Positions 34,063 to 42,108 of a DNA stretch of 44,100 nt are shown piece by piece. Position numbers and translations under genes: made by a program. The notes under the pieces were generated by a model that worked only from the letters and a program-made list of their open reading frames with translations, did not search any database and was not told where the DNA came from. Location: NCBI GenBank assembly GCA_023245235.1, contig JAHFKT010000001.1, positions 3,923 through 48,022 of the forward strand, read 5' to 3'. The DNA is from Candidatus Yanofskyibacteriota bacterium (GTDB lineage: Bacteria; Patescibacteriota; Minisyncoccia; 2-02-FULL-40-12; GWA2-44-9). Within the stretch, counting starts at the first letter, position 1, and each line of letters opens with the position of its first letter.

Positions 34063-34953
34063 ATGTTACCCCGCGTATATAAAATAATGTTCTGGTTCTC
34101 GATCTCGCTGGTCGTCTTGTCCATGATCGCGGTCGCGGTTTTCGGACTGCGCTTGAGCGTTGACTTCCGCGGCGGCAGCGTCCTTGAGCTTGATTTCAAA
34201 TCCCGGCCGGCTATAGCCGATGTCCAGAAAGCCATGGGCGCCAAAGCGGCGGACCTGGAAATGAGCGTCGTCGGCAACACCGGACTCATCATCCGCACCA
34301 ACGAACTGACCGAGCCCCAGCATCAGGCGTTGCTTACCGAGTTCAGTACCGCATTCCCGTCAGCGGGATTGACCGAACGCCAGTTCAGCTCAGTCGGTCC
34401 GGTCATCGGCAGTGAATTGAGGCAGCGAAGCGTCACCGCCATCATCATCGTTCTGCTCAGCGTCATCGTTTACATCGCATTCGTGTTCCGAAAACTGGGC
34501 CGGACGACCTCGCCATGGGCGATGGGCCTGGCCGCCATCGTGGCATTGGTCCATGACGTGACTATTCCGTTCGGCGTGTTCGCGGTTTTGGGCCATTATT
34601 ACGGCATTGAGATAACCGGCGTGTTCGTGGCGGCGGCCCTGACCATTCTCGGCTATTCGGTATCCGATACCGTGGTCATTTTTGACCGGGTCCGGGAGAA
34701 TATCATCCGGGGCGGACATAAAGGGGAGTTCGGTCAGGTGGTCCACCACAGCGTCATGCAGACCCTGGCCCGTTCATTGAACACGGTATTTACCGTGCTT
34801 TTATCGCTGTTTGCCATCTATTTCTTCGGCGGCGAGAGCATTAAGTACTTCTCACTGGCCCTGATCATCGGAATTTTCCTGGGAGCGTATTCGTCCATCT
34901 TCGTGGCATCGCCATTGCTGGTCTGGTGGACCCGTAAGAAGCTCAGGAGTTGA
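34063..34953 (+). CDS. secF: Protein translocase subunit SecF
   Basis: The 296-residue protein has the SecF signature VDFRGGSVLELDF near residue 30, SSVGPVIGSELRQRS, and SVSDTVVIFDRVREN near residue 205, with six membrane helices. It forms the SecDF complex with the upstream gene product. Its TGA stop lies within the -35 box of the next gene's promoter. Its use of TGA as a stop argues against the Gracilibacteria/Absconditabacteria code. Confidence 0.97.
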   Translation: MLPRVYKIMFWFSISLVVLSMIAVAVFGLRLSVDFRGGSVLELDFKSRPAIADVQKAMGAKAADLEMSVVGNTGLIIRTNELTEPQHQALLTEFSTAFPSAGLTERQFSSVGPVIGSELRQRSVTAIIIVLLSVIVYIAFVFRKLGRTTSPWAMGLAAIVALVHDVTIPFGVFAVLGHYYGIEITGVFVAAALTILGYSVSDTVVIFDRVRENIIRGGHKGEFGQVVHHSVMQTLARSLNTVFTVLLSLFAIYFFGGESIKYFSLALIIGIFLGAYSSIFVASPLLVWWTRKKLRS

Positions 34954-34978
34954 CCTTTTAATGTTAATATCGTATAAT
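34950..34978 (+). promoter_or_regulatory. Strong promoter of the sigma-4/HARE gene
   Basis: TTGACC (34950-34955), 17-base spacer, TATAAT (34973-34978), start near 34985. The leader of about 30 bases contains GAGGGGAT, longer than for most genes here. Confidence 0.8.
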
Positions 34979-35016
34979 CCTTCTATCAATTAAGAGGGGA
35001 TAGAAGACCCGCCCAC

Positions 35017-36081
35017 ATGGCAAACAACAATTCAAACAGTATCAAGAAAACGGTTGCGGAACTGCTCAAGAACATCTCTGCCCGCAATAAAGACATCGTT
35101 TCCCGCCGTTTTGGCCTTAAAACGGGCAAAAAAGAGACTCTCGAATCGATCGGCTCCTCATACCGCATAACCCGTGAACGGGTGCGCCAGATCGAAGAAT
35201 CAACCCTCGGACAGCTTCGCCAGGCCGTATCGGGCAATACCGATGTGACCCAGTACATCCGGCTCGCCAAAGACATCCTTGGCGAGAAGGGCGGTGTCGC
35301 CAAAGAACGCGACCTTTTCAGATCATTCAGCGGCCAGGAAGCCGACAACGTCATCAACGCTTCGCTGGTTTTCGTACTGACCCTTTCCAATGAGCTTACC
35401 CGGTTGCAGGAGAACGAGGACTTCAATTCATTCTGGGCGGTCAATGCCCAGACGGCGGGCGCGTTCAAAGCGACCACGGCGTCATTGATGAAGATACTCG
35501 AAAAGTCGGGCCGCGTCGTATCGCCGGAAGATTTTTCATACCTTGCTCAGAAGAGTAGCGTGGCCGGTTTTTCCGGTTCGGGCAAGCCCTTGTCGAACGA
35601 TGAGGTCAGTCTCTGCATGGGAGTTTCAAAGAACCTTGACCGTAATATTTTCAATGAGGTCGGCCTGGCATCGTGGTCCGAGATCAAACCAAAGGGTGTC
35701 CGCGACAAAGCCTATTTGGTCCTGAAAAAGGCCTCGAAGCCGCGCCACTTCAGTGAGATAGCCAAACTGATAAATGTCGCCGGTTTCAATAATAAGAAAG
35801 CCAATACCCAGACGGTCCATAACGAACTGATAAAGGATGACCGGTTCGTCCTGGTCGGCCGCGGCATGTATGCGTTGTCGGAGTGGGGCTACAAGGCCGG
35901 CACCGTCAAAGATGTGCTGGTGGACATTCTCCGCAACTCCGAAAAATCTTTGCCCAAAGCCACACTCATGGCAAAGGTCCGCGATGCCCGCATGGTCAAA
36001 GAGAATACTATTCTTCTTAATCTTCAGGATTCCAAGACGTTCAGAAAAAATGACGACGGAACCTACGCGCTCAAGGCATAA
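35017..36081 (+). CDS. Sigma-region-4 protein with C-terminal HARE-HTH domain
   Basis: Residues 1-70 contain a sigma-70 region 4 helix-turn-helix (SRRFGLKTGKKETLESIGSS, then YRITRERVRQIEESTLGQLR), which normally reads the -35 box. No region 2 or 3 is present, so it cannot be a complete sigma factor. Residues about 235-300 are a HARE-HTH/RpoE(delta)-like winged helix (KPRHFSEIAKLINVAGFNNK, then TVHNELIKDDRFVLVGRGMY). The combination suggests a regulator that binds RNA polymerase or promoter DNA, similar to the delta subunit. It has a strong promoter of its own and a perfect terminator. Confidence 0.85.
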   Translation: MANNNSNSIKKTVAELLKNISARNKDIVSRRFGLKTGKKETLESIGSSYRITRERVRQIEESTLGQLRQAVSGNTDVTQYIRLAKDILGEKGGVAKERDLFRSFSGQEADNVINASLVFVLTLSNELTRLQENEDFNSFWAVNAQTAGAFKATTASLMKILEKSGRVVSPEDFSYLAQKSSVAGFSGSGKPLSNDEVSLCMGVSKNLDRNIFNEVGLASWSEIKPKGVRDKAYLVLKKASKPRHFSEIAKLINVAGFNNKKANTQTVHNELIKDDRFVLVGRGMYALSEWGYKAGTVKDVLVDILRNSEKSLPKATLMAKVRDARMVKENTILLNLQDSKTFRKNDDGTYALKA

Positions 36082-36119
36082 ATCAAAAGGCCGCCCGAAT
36101 GGGCGGCCTTTTGATTTTC
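36082..36119 (+). terminator. Terminator of the sigma-4/HARE gene
   Basis: Perfect 15-base stem (36082-36096 with 36101-36115, loop GAAT), with T-runs in and after the right arm. The right arm also contains the -35 box of the next promoter. Confidence 0.9.
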
Positions 36120-36139
36120 AGCCCCAAAAGTTCTATACT
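36111..36139 (+). promoter_or_regulatory. Promoter of the membrane protein/ATPase pair
   Basis: TTGATT (36111-36116), 17 bases, TATACT (36134-36139), 8 bases before the ATG at 36148. Overlaps the upstream terminator stem. Confidence 0.6.
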
Positions 36140-36147
36140 GACAGGGA

Positions 36148-37425
36148 ATGGATCAACTATTTCTCACACTGACCTCTGCGCAGACAGCTTTCTCGGTACT
36201 TGCCGATTACTGGTGGATTTGGCTTCCGCTGGTGCTGGTGATCGCATGCTGGGAAGCTTTTGTTCATTATAACCGGCTGGTGCATCTGGCCGGGTTAAAG
36301 TGGGTCCTGTTGGAGATAAGAGTTCCCCAGGAAGCCCATAAGAGCCTGAATGCCATGGAGCAGATCTTCACCTCTCTGCACTCTATCCCCATGCCATGGC
36401 CGCCCAGAGACCTGGAAGATTATTATAACCGCTGGAAGAGCACATACATCCAGGGCAAAATACCGGAATGGCTGTCATTGGAGATCGTCAGCATCAGCGG
36501 CGAGATCCATTTTTACGTCAGAGTATTGGAAGAATCAAGGCATGTTGTCGAGGCCCAGATATATGCGCATTACCCCGACTGCGAAATAACCCCGGTCGCC
36601 GATTATACGGCTCAGTTGCCGCCGTTCCTGCCTACTGCCGATATCGACATGAGCGCGCTCGAACTGGCGCTTATCAAAGAAGAAATATTCCCCCTGAAAA
36701 CTTATCCTGAATTCGAAGAGCAGGGAGCGGGTAAAGAAGACGTAAAACGCATCGATCCGCTGGCGCCGCTTGCCGAATCGATGAGCTCGCTCGCATTCGG
36801 TGAATACTTGGGGGTTCAGATCCTCATCCGGCCGACCGGAGACGGCTGGATCAAAAAAGGTCAGCCCGTACTCGACAAGCTGATGGGCAAAAAACCCAAG
36901 GAACAGAAAGATTGGCTCGAGAAAGGATTTACCGCCATCGACAGCGCTTTGATGGGCGCCGGGCCGGTCGATGAGAAAAAGGACGACAAAGACAAACCGT
37001 TCAATACGCTGAACCCGGGCCTGCAGGATACCATCAAACTGATCGAGCGGGGATTGTCCAAACTTGCGTTTGAAACCGGTATCCGCATTCTTTATGTCGC
37101 GCCCCGGGACCGCTACAATAAGAGCCGTATCCGATCGGTCGCCGCCGCTTTCAAGCAATTTTCAAGTCAGGCTCTGAACGGCTTTAGGCCGGGCTTCGGG
37201 GCGGAAGTATACAAGGGCTTCAACAAAGAAACCCGGACGCTCTACAATAAAGGGCTGCTGTACAAACGCTATCGGCTCCGCGAGTTTCCGAAAAATCCGT
37301 TCGTATTGAATACCGAAGAACTGACCACGGTATTTCACTTCCCCGATATCGGCGTGAAGACCCCGGCTCTGCCGCGCATCGAAGCCAAGAAAGGCGAGCC
37401 GCCCTCGGGTTTGCCGATCGTTTAA
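36148..37425 (+). CDS. Membrane-anchored protein paired with a type IV secretion-like ATPase
   Basis: The 425-residue protein has one N-terminal membrane helix (ADYWWIWLPLVLVIACWEAF) and a large soluble part with no catalytic motif I recognise. Conserved-looking stretches are LKWVLLEIRVPQEAHKSLNA, ISGEIHFYVRVLE and FLPTADIDMSALELALIKEE. In CPR genomes a protein of this kind usually stands directly before a VirD4/HerA-like ATPase (the DUF8128-type arrangement), as here with a 3-base gap. It is probably the membrane anchor or partner of that ATPase in DNA or protein transport. Its function is not established. Confidence 0.65.
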   Translation: MDQLFLTLTSAQTAFSVLADYWWIWLPLVLVIACWEAFVHYNRLVHLAGLKWVLLEIRVPQEAHKSLNAMEQIFTSLHSIPMPWPPRDLEDYYNRWKSTYIQGKIPEWLSLEIVSISGEIHFYVRVLEESRHVVEAQIYAHYPDCEITPVADYTAQLPPFLPTADIDMSALELALIKEEIFPLKTYPEFEEQGAGKEDVKRIDPLAPLAESMSSLAFGEYLGVQILIRPTGDGWIKKGQPVLDKLMGKKPKEQKDWLEKGFTAIDSALMGAGPVDEKKDDKDKPFNTLNPGLQDTIKLIERGLSKLAFETGIRILYVAPRDRYNKSRIRSVAAAFKQFSSQALNGFRPGFGAEVYKGFNKETRTLYNKGLLYKRYRLREFPKNPFVLNTEELTTVFHFPDIGVKTPALPRIEAKKGEPPSGLPIV

Positions 37426-37428
37426 TAT

Positions 37429-39111
37429 ATGGCGTTACCAGAAGACAAACAAATTCTTATACTCGGGGAAACCAACTTTAGAAATCATAAAGAGCGTTTT
37501 GGTATCAGAGCCGATGACCGCCGCCGCCATATGTATGTGGTCGGTTCGACCGGTATGGGCAAATCAGAATTTTTGAAGAACATGGCCATTCAGGATATCG
37601 AGGAGGGCCGCGGGATCGCATTCCTTGATCCTCACGGTGATCCGTCGAGCGATCTCATCGACCACATCCCGGCCCACCGGATCAAGGACGTTATTTATCT
37701 GGACCCGAGCGATCTTTCCTTTCCCATCGCCTTTAATGTCATGGACAAGGTTGATTATGAATACCGGCACTTGGTCGCCTCAGGTCTCCTGGGCGTGTTC
37801 AAGAAGATATGGGTTGATGCCTGGTCGGGCCGCATGGAATACATTCTGAACAATACCATCCTGGCGCTCCTTGAAACGAAAGACTCGACCCTCCTGGCCA
37901 TCAATCGCATGCTGGCCGATAAGACCTACCGCAAAGAAGTCGTGGCCCAGATAAAGGACCCGATCGTGAAGGCATTCTGGGTTGAGGAATTCGCCAAGTA
38001 TGCCGACAAGTTCGCGACCGAGGCCACTGCCGCTATTCAGAACAAGGTCGGCCAGTTCGCTTCCAATAATCTGATCCGCAATATCATCGGCCAGAAAGAA
38101 CTGAAGCTCGATATCCGCAAGATAATGGACGAGGGCAAGATACTCATCGTAAACCTGTCCAAAGGCGCCATCGGCGACGATGCTTCCCGGCTCATCGGAG
38201 CACTCTTGGTCACCAAGATCCAATTGGCGGCGATGTCGCGCGTCGATACTCCCGAGAACGATCGCCGCGATTTTTATCTGTATGTCGATGAATTCCAAAA
38301 TTTCGCGACCGAATCGTTCGCCAGCATCTTATCCGAAGCCCGTAAGTTCCACTTGAGCCTGGTCGTAGCGCACCAATACATCAAACAGATGGAAGAAACG
38401 GTGGCTGACGCCGTATTCGGCAACGTCGGCAGTTTGGTGGCTTTCCGCGTCGGCGCCGAGGATGCCGAATTTCTGGAAAAGTGGTTCGCACCTGACTTCA
38501 TGGCTACCGACCTGGTCAATCTGGGCAAATACAGTATTTACATAAAACTGATGGTCAACGGCATTACGTCGAAAGGGTTCTCGGCCCATACCATTCCGCC
38601 ATTGCCCAAAATGGAGGAGTCGCATCGCGATGAGGTCGTTGCATATTCACGCTCTCAGTACGGCACGCCGCGAGGCGATGTCGAGAAAAGTATTGCCGAT
38701 TGGGCCGCTCCATCCGCAACCGCAATACCCGAAGGGGAGGGCTACCGCGAACCCCGCGAGCGAAGGCCCGCAGGCAACCCGTATGGCGGTCCCTATGGCA
38801 GTAGCAGTAGCTATCCTCCCAGAAGTCCGGATAGCCGTCCTCGTCCGTCCCGCAGAGATGATTCCAGGCCGGCCTCTCGTCCGCCCGAAGCCGGCCGTCC
38901 GCCGCGACGCGATGGGCCGCCATCGCGGCCCCGACCCAGCCAGTTCCAGGAGTCGAAACCGCCGGTTTCCCTGAGCACGCTTCAGGGCGGCGCCGTCGAT
39001 TTTAAAGGCCGCAAAGTTGAAGAGCGTCCTGACCGCGGCCCGAAAGACCCGAAAAAAGAAGTAGATTCAAGTGAACTGAAAAAAATACTCGAAGAAGCTT
39101 TAAAGAAGTAA
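37429..39111 (+). CDS. VirD4/TraD/HerA-like conjugation-type ATPase
   Basis: The 560-residue protein has Walker A MYVVGSTGMGKSEFLKN near residue 40, AFLDPHGDPSSDLI, Walker B DFYLYVDEFQNFAT near residue 285, and the sensor-like LSLVVAHQYIKQM. The core (1-420) matches type IV secretion coupling ATPases (TraG/TraD, DUF87). The last 130 residues are a disordered Pro/Arg/Ser-rich tail, probably for binding a partner or nucleic acid. CPR genomes keep this ATPase with one membrane protein but no full secretion system; no other virB gene is in the window. It likely drives DNA movement, for example in uptake or pili-related transport. Confidence 0.85.
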   Translation: MALPEDKQILILGETNFRNHKERFGIRADDRRRHMYVVGSTGMGKSEFLKNMAIQDIEEGRGIAFLDPHGDPSSDLIDHIPAHRIKDVIYLDPSDLSFPIAFNVMDKVDYEYRHLVASGLLGVFKKIWVDAWSGRMEYILNNTILALLETKDSTLLAINRMLADKTYRKEVVAQIKDPIVKAFWVEEFAKYADKFATEATAAIQNKVGQFASNNLIRNIIGQKELKLDIRKIMDEGKILIVNLSKGAIGDDASRLIGALLVTKIQLAAMSRVDTPENDRRDFYLYVDEFQNFATESFASILSEARKFHLSLVVAHQYIKQMEETVADAVFGNVGSLVAFRVGAEDAEFLEKWFAPDFMATDLVNLGKYSIYIKLMVNGITSKGFSAHTIPPLPKMEESHRDEVVAYSRSQYGTPRGDVEKSIADWAAPSATAIPEGEGYREPRERRPAGNPYGGPYGSSSSYPPRSPDSRPRPSRRDDSRPASRPPEAGRPPRRDGPPSRPRPSQFQESKPPVSLSTLQGGAVDFKGRKVEERPDRGPKDPKKEVDSSELKKILEEALKK

Positions 39112-39140
39112 GACCGCCCCATCATGAGCGGTCTTTATTT
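39110..39140 (+). terminator. Terminator of the ATPase gene
   Basis: AAGACCGC / GCGGTCTT (8 of 8) with a 10-base loop, then TTATTT. An ATG at 39124 lies in the loop, which makes it an unlikely start for the next gene. Confidence 0.75.
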
Positions 39141-39168
39141 AAAAAACCAGTATGGTAGCGTTTACATA

Positions 39169-40455
39169 ATGCCGGGCCAATACTACAAAAAATACATCCG
39201 TATCCCGCCGGGGGAGTCCATCGATATCCGCCGGATCATGCCCATTATTAACCATCCGCTGTTCCAGCGTCTTTTGCACATATCCCAGCTGGGTACGACA
39301 CTGACTGTATTTCCGGGTGCGAGTCATAACCGTTTTGAGCATGCCCTCGGAGTCTATGCTAAAACAGCCCGGTTCTGCAGAAAAATGGTTGAAGGAGGAC
39401 TCATGACCTCGTTTGAAGCCCTTAATATATCGCTCTTCGGCCTGCTCCATGATATCGGCCACGGACCGTTCTCGCATGTTATCGAGGAGCTGACTCCGCT
39501 CTCCGGCGACGAGAACGAGAACGGCTTGGTCGTTCTGAAGTTCATGAAGCCGGAGATCAAAAAAGCCGGCGGGGATTTCGAGTTCATCCGCAGTCTGTTC
39601 AGGCATAAAAAACCGTTTTACCGGATCGTAATGGATAAGAATGTCGGTATGGATAAGCTTGATTATCTGGACCGGGACACCTACCACACCGGTTTCGGCC
39701 AGCGGCCCGACATTGAAAGCCTGTTCAATTATCTGATATTTCTGAAAGGCAATTTGGTCATTGATGAGAAATCACTGGAGGCGGCCAAGCAGATGCAGCG
39801 CCTCTACGTCTATATGTACAAAGAGGTGTATCTGCATAAATCGGCGCTTATCAGCCAGCGTTTTCTGCAGAAGATGTTCATGATGTGGGTCGTTCTTGAA
39901 GGGGTCGACCCCAATACCCTGTGGCGCATGAACGATAAAGAACTTATGGCCAGGATCTATACCCATTCCGACAAGAGGCTGCAGTTCCTGTACAACGCCT
40001 ATATGAGCAGGACCTTACCCCACACCGGACTGGTGATACGCCTGAAGACGAGGGAGTTCAAAGAACGCATCGCCGGCAAGCAGATCAAGGTCATCGGCGA
40101 GAATCTCGATTTCTTCAAGAAATTCATGGAGCACGCCAAGCCGCAGGATCTTGAAGATCAGGAATCACTGATAGCCCGTATGCTGAAGGTGCCGGCGCAT
40201 CGCGTCATGATCGTGCCGACCCTGACGCCTCACCGGTTCGTGCCCCAGGATATCCTGTACCACGATGACGGTAAGATACTGTCGCTGAAGGCTACCCAGA
40301 AGCCGTACTTTGACGCACTTATAGCCGAGCTGAATGACTATATGGCCATCAGGGTCTGTATCATCGGAGACAGGCGGCTTATCTACAAGCAGGCGCCGAA
40401 GATCGCCGCATTGATAAAAAAGTATATTTCGAAGGACCATGCCAAGCATAAATAA
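39169..40455 (+). CDS. HD-superfamily phosphohydrolase
   Basis: The protein of about 428 residues has the metal-binding HD set: SHNRFEHALGVY (first His and the later Arg-Phe-x-x-His), SLFGLLHDIGHGPFSHVIEE (HD pair plus the next His) and KLDYLDRDTYHTGF (last Asp). The PLFQRLLHISQLG segment before them is typical of the dGTPase/COG1078 group. Members hydrolyse dNTPs, nucleotides or cyclic dinucleotides; the substrate cannot be read from sequence. Start chosen at 39169 because the ATG at 39124 lies in the upstream terminator loop. It ends in a terminator facing a tRNA gene. Confidence 0.88.
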   Translation: MPGQYYKKYIRIPPGESIDIRRIMPIINHPLFQRLLHISQLGTTLTVFPGASHNRFEHALGVYAKTARFCRKMVEGGLMTSFEALNISLFGLLHDIGHGPFSHVIEELTPLSGDENENGLVVLKFMKPEIKKAGGDFEFIRSLFRHKKPFYRIVMDKNVGMDKLDYLDRDTYHTGFGQRPDIESLFNYLIFLKGNLVIDEKSLEAAKQMQRLYVYMYKEVYLHKSALISQRFLQKMFMMWVVLEGVDPNTLWRMNDKELMARIYTHSDKRLQFLYNAYMSRTLPHTGLVIRLKTREFKERIAGKQIKVIGENLDFFKKFMEHAKPQDLEDQESLIARMLKVPAHRVMIVPTLTPHRFVPQDILYHDDGKILSLKATQKPYFDALIAELNDYMAIRVCIIGDRRLIYKQAPKIAALIKKYISKDHAKHK

Positions 40456-40481
40456 AAATCGGACCAGCAGGTCCGGTTTTT
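40455..40481 (+). terminator. Terminator of the HD phosphohydrolase gene
   Basis: CGGACC AGCA GGTCCG with A-rich left and TTTTTATTT right flank, just after the stop and 10 bases from the tRNA 3' end. Confidence 0.85.
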
Positions 40482-40491
40482 ATTTATGATG

Positions 40492-40564
40492 TGCGCCCAG
40501 CAGGATTCGAACCTGCGACCATCTCCTTAAAAGGGAGCTGCTCTACCAACTGAGCTATGGGCGC
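40492..40564 (-). tRNA. tRNA-Lys (anticodon UUU)
   Basis: On the minus strand the 7-base acceptor stem GCGCCCA/TGGGCGC, D-arm GCTC...GAGC, anticodon loop CTTTTAA (anticodon TTT) and T-arm with GGTTCGAATCC form a complete 73-base tRNA with discriminator A. CCA is not encoded and must be added. The first anticodon-stem pair is a G-A mismatch. Confidence 0.95.
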
Positions 40565-40577
40565 GAAATACAGCTAT

Positions 40578-40606
40578 AATATATCATTAAAACAGCATCC
40601 TAGCAA
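40578..40606 (-). promoter_or_regulatory. Promoter of tRNA-Lys
   Basis: Minus strand TTGCTA (40606-40601), 17 bases, TATATT (40583-40578), 13 bases before the tRNA 5' end at 40564. Confidence 0.6.
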
Positions 40607-40613
40607 TTATCGA

Positions 40614-40641
40614 TTGACATATTCTATAAATAAGATATAGT
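40614..40641 (+). promoter_or_regulatory. Promoter of the small secreted protein gene
   Basis: TTGACA (40614-40619), 16 bases, TATAGT (40636-40641), with the ATG at 40662. The leader begins with TTCTTT, as after the promoters at 27.2 and 41.1 kb. Confidence 0.65.
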
Positions 40642-40661
40642 TCTTTGGCGTTATTTTGCAA

Positions 40662-41042
40662 ATGAGAAATGTTGTTCTTTTCGTCGGTATCGCATTGAAC
40701 TTGATGGCCGCATCCGCGGCCGCCCAGACGGCCACCCTCCAGGGGATCGGTCAGGTCACCCGGACAGATCAGCGGTCCAATTCGGTCACCGTTGCATTTC
40801 CGGAGTCATTGGCGGTTTTCACGCTGGCACCCGTAAAGGGTACGCTTGCCCAGCTGCTCACCGACCAATGGGGCAGACAGGATGCCCTCGGGACGTATGT
40901 GAACCTCCGGTTCCAGTGCACCGCCAAGGACAACAAAACTCCCGGCATTCCGGACTGCGATTTTTCAAAGCCGGTCAAAGTTTCTCTCGGCCGTCGGCCG
41001 GTGAAACTGGTCCACGCCGCATTGTGCCTCCCTACGCGATAG
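40662..41042 (+). CDS. Small secreted protein of unknown function
   Basis: The 126-residue product begins with a signal peptide (MRNVVLFVGIALNLMAASAAA, cut near AQ). The mature part is a beta-rich soluble domain with two Cys residues (FQCTAKDN and DCDFSKPVKV) that could form a disulfide. I do not recognise the family. It has a good promoter and a clear terminator and stands alone between a tRNA and another orphan gene. The ATG at 40662 is preferred over an in-frame TTG two codons earlier. Confidence 0.6.
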   Translation: MRNVVLFVGIALNLMAASAAAQTATLQGIGQVTRTDQRSNSVTVAFPESLAVFTLAPVKGTLAQLLTDQWGRQDALGTYVNLRFQCTAKDNKTPGIPDCDFSKPVKVSLGRRPVKLVHAALCLPTR

Positions 41043-41063
41043 GGCCCGTCGACGGGCCTTTTT
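41043..41063 (+). terminator. Terminator of the small secreted protein gene
   Basis: GGCCCG TCGA CGGGCC followed by TTTTT, beginning at the stop codon. Confidence 0.85.
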
Positions 41064-41079
41064 GATCGGAACTCTAAAC

Positions 41080-41108
41080 TTGATTTTTCTTAATTTCTGT
41101 GCTATAAT
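41080..41108 (+). promoter_or_regulatory. Extended -10 promoter of the gene at 41.2 kb
   Basis: TTGATT (41080-41085), 17 bases, TATAAT (41103-41108) preceded by TGTGC (extended -10). Confidence 0.7.
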
Positions 41109-41140
41109 AATAACATTCGACAGTTCTGTTCTTTAATGTA

Positions 41141-41156
41141 CGGCAGCTCGCTGCCG
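41141..41156 (+). promoter_or_regulatory. Leader hairpin before the first ATG
   Basis: CGGCAG CTCG CTGCCG, a perfect 6-base stem with no T-run, ends 2 bases before the ATG at 41159. It may hide that codon and favour the ATG at 41189, which follows GGGAAG by 4 bases. Confidence 0.4.
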
Positions 41157-41188
41157 GAATGATACGCCTCCGGGCGCCGGGAAGCATT

Positions 41189-41692
41189 ATGACCATTGAT
41201 GTGATCCTGGCTCCGGCATTCGGGACCCAGGGATCAAAAAGCAATGCCGCGATCGGTTCGTGGCTTGCCGCCCATCATGACCGGTTCACCTACGTGCTCG
41301 TTCAGCACGAGGTCGGATCGGTTATGGCCCGCTGTGGTGCCGTGCCGGACTTTCAAGTCGATCGGCATCGCCGCGGCACGTACCTGGACACGCCCGAGGT
41401 CATCAGTCAGATGCTGGCCTGGCTTCCGGTATACCGGCTGAACGGTATCAGGGTCCGGGTCTGGGTGGCATGCCACAAGACCCAATGGAAGGCCTGCCGG
41501 TACTTTCTCCGGAAGTGGTACGGTATCCATGCCCGTCGGGTTGCGCTCGACGTGCCCTATGATCGTCATTCCGGACAGTGGCAGACACGCGGCCCGCTGG
41601 GCGCGTTCTTCTACAAGCCGGTCGCCATCTTCCGGTATCTCCGGAACGGTGACCTCCAGCTGTTCCATCGCTCACCGACCAAGGTCGGGTAA
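41189..41692 (+). CDS. Uncharacterised protein
   Basis: The product is 167 residues from the ATG at 41189 (177 from 41159). It starts with a beta-strand (MTIDVILAPAFGTQGSKSNA), and continues with YVLVQHEVGSVMARCG and VRVWVACHKTQWKACRYFLR. The strand-loop pattern and the second motif vaguely recall DUF218/YdcF-type proteins, which share a V-x-x-H-x-x-R stretch, but I could not confirm this and make no functional claim. The promoter and terminator are clear, so it is an expressed single gene. Confidence 0.55.
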   Translation: MTIDVILAPAFGTQGSKSNAAIGSWLAAHHDRFTYVLVQHEVGSVMARCGAVPDFQVDRHRRGTYLDTPEVISQMLAWLPVYRLNGIRVRVWVACHKTQWKACRYFLRKWYGIHARRVALDVPYDRHSGQWQTRGPLGAFFYKPVAIFRYLRNGDLQLFHRSPTKVG

Positions 41693-41716
41693 AGGGCCGC
41701 ATCCGCGGCCCTTTTC
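41693..41716 (+). terminator. Terminator of the gene at 41.2 kb
   Basis: GGGCCGC ATCC GCGGCCC followed by TTTTCGTTT, right after the stop. Confidence 0.85.
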
Positions 41717-41733
41717 GTTTACGGCGGGTTCCA

Positions 41734-41994
41734 TTAAAAAATACCGCTGGTGCGGTATGTAATAAGTATCCGGTTCATCAGTTCTCCGATGATGATCTGG
41801 TCTTCGCGGATAGGATCGTATGCCCGGTGAGTGAACTCTTTCGATACGATAGCCTCTACAATGCTTTCAATGAGACCAAGCAATGGGACCGGTATGACAG
41901 AGCGATATAAAAGAGCATAGCGGGAAGGGATGCCTCCGGTCACGTAGTAGATCGGTTCGGACTCAGGAACGGTCAACCGTATGGTTCTGAGCAC
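41734..41994 (-). CDS. Small protein of unknown function
   Basis: A GTG start at 41994 opens an 86-residue frame (LRTIRLTVPESEPIYYVTGG, then IPSRYALLYRSVIPVPLLGL). It has no signal peptide or recognised domain. A TACAAT box on the minus strand near 42030 with TTGTGT 17 bases before it might be a weak promoter. It fills the otherwise empty gap between a terminator and aspS, and may or may not be a real gene. Confidence 0.4.
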   Translation of the reverse strand: MLRTIRLTVPESEPIYYVTGGIPSRYALLYRSVIPVPLLGLIESIVEAIVSKEFTHRAYDPIREDQIIIGELMNRILITYRTSGIF

Positions 41995-42108
41995 GTTTCA
42001 TAACCCGTATCTATACTGATTGTAGGTCCGCTCGCATTGCAACACAATCGGAATGGTTGATAACATTTTACGCCTTGTTTCCTCAAGTTTCTGTGATAAG
42101 ATAACTGC

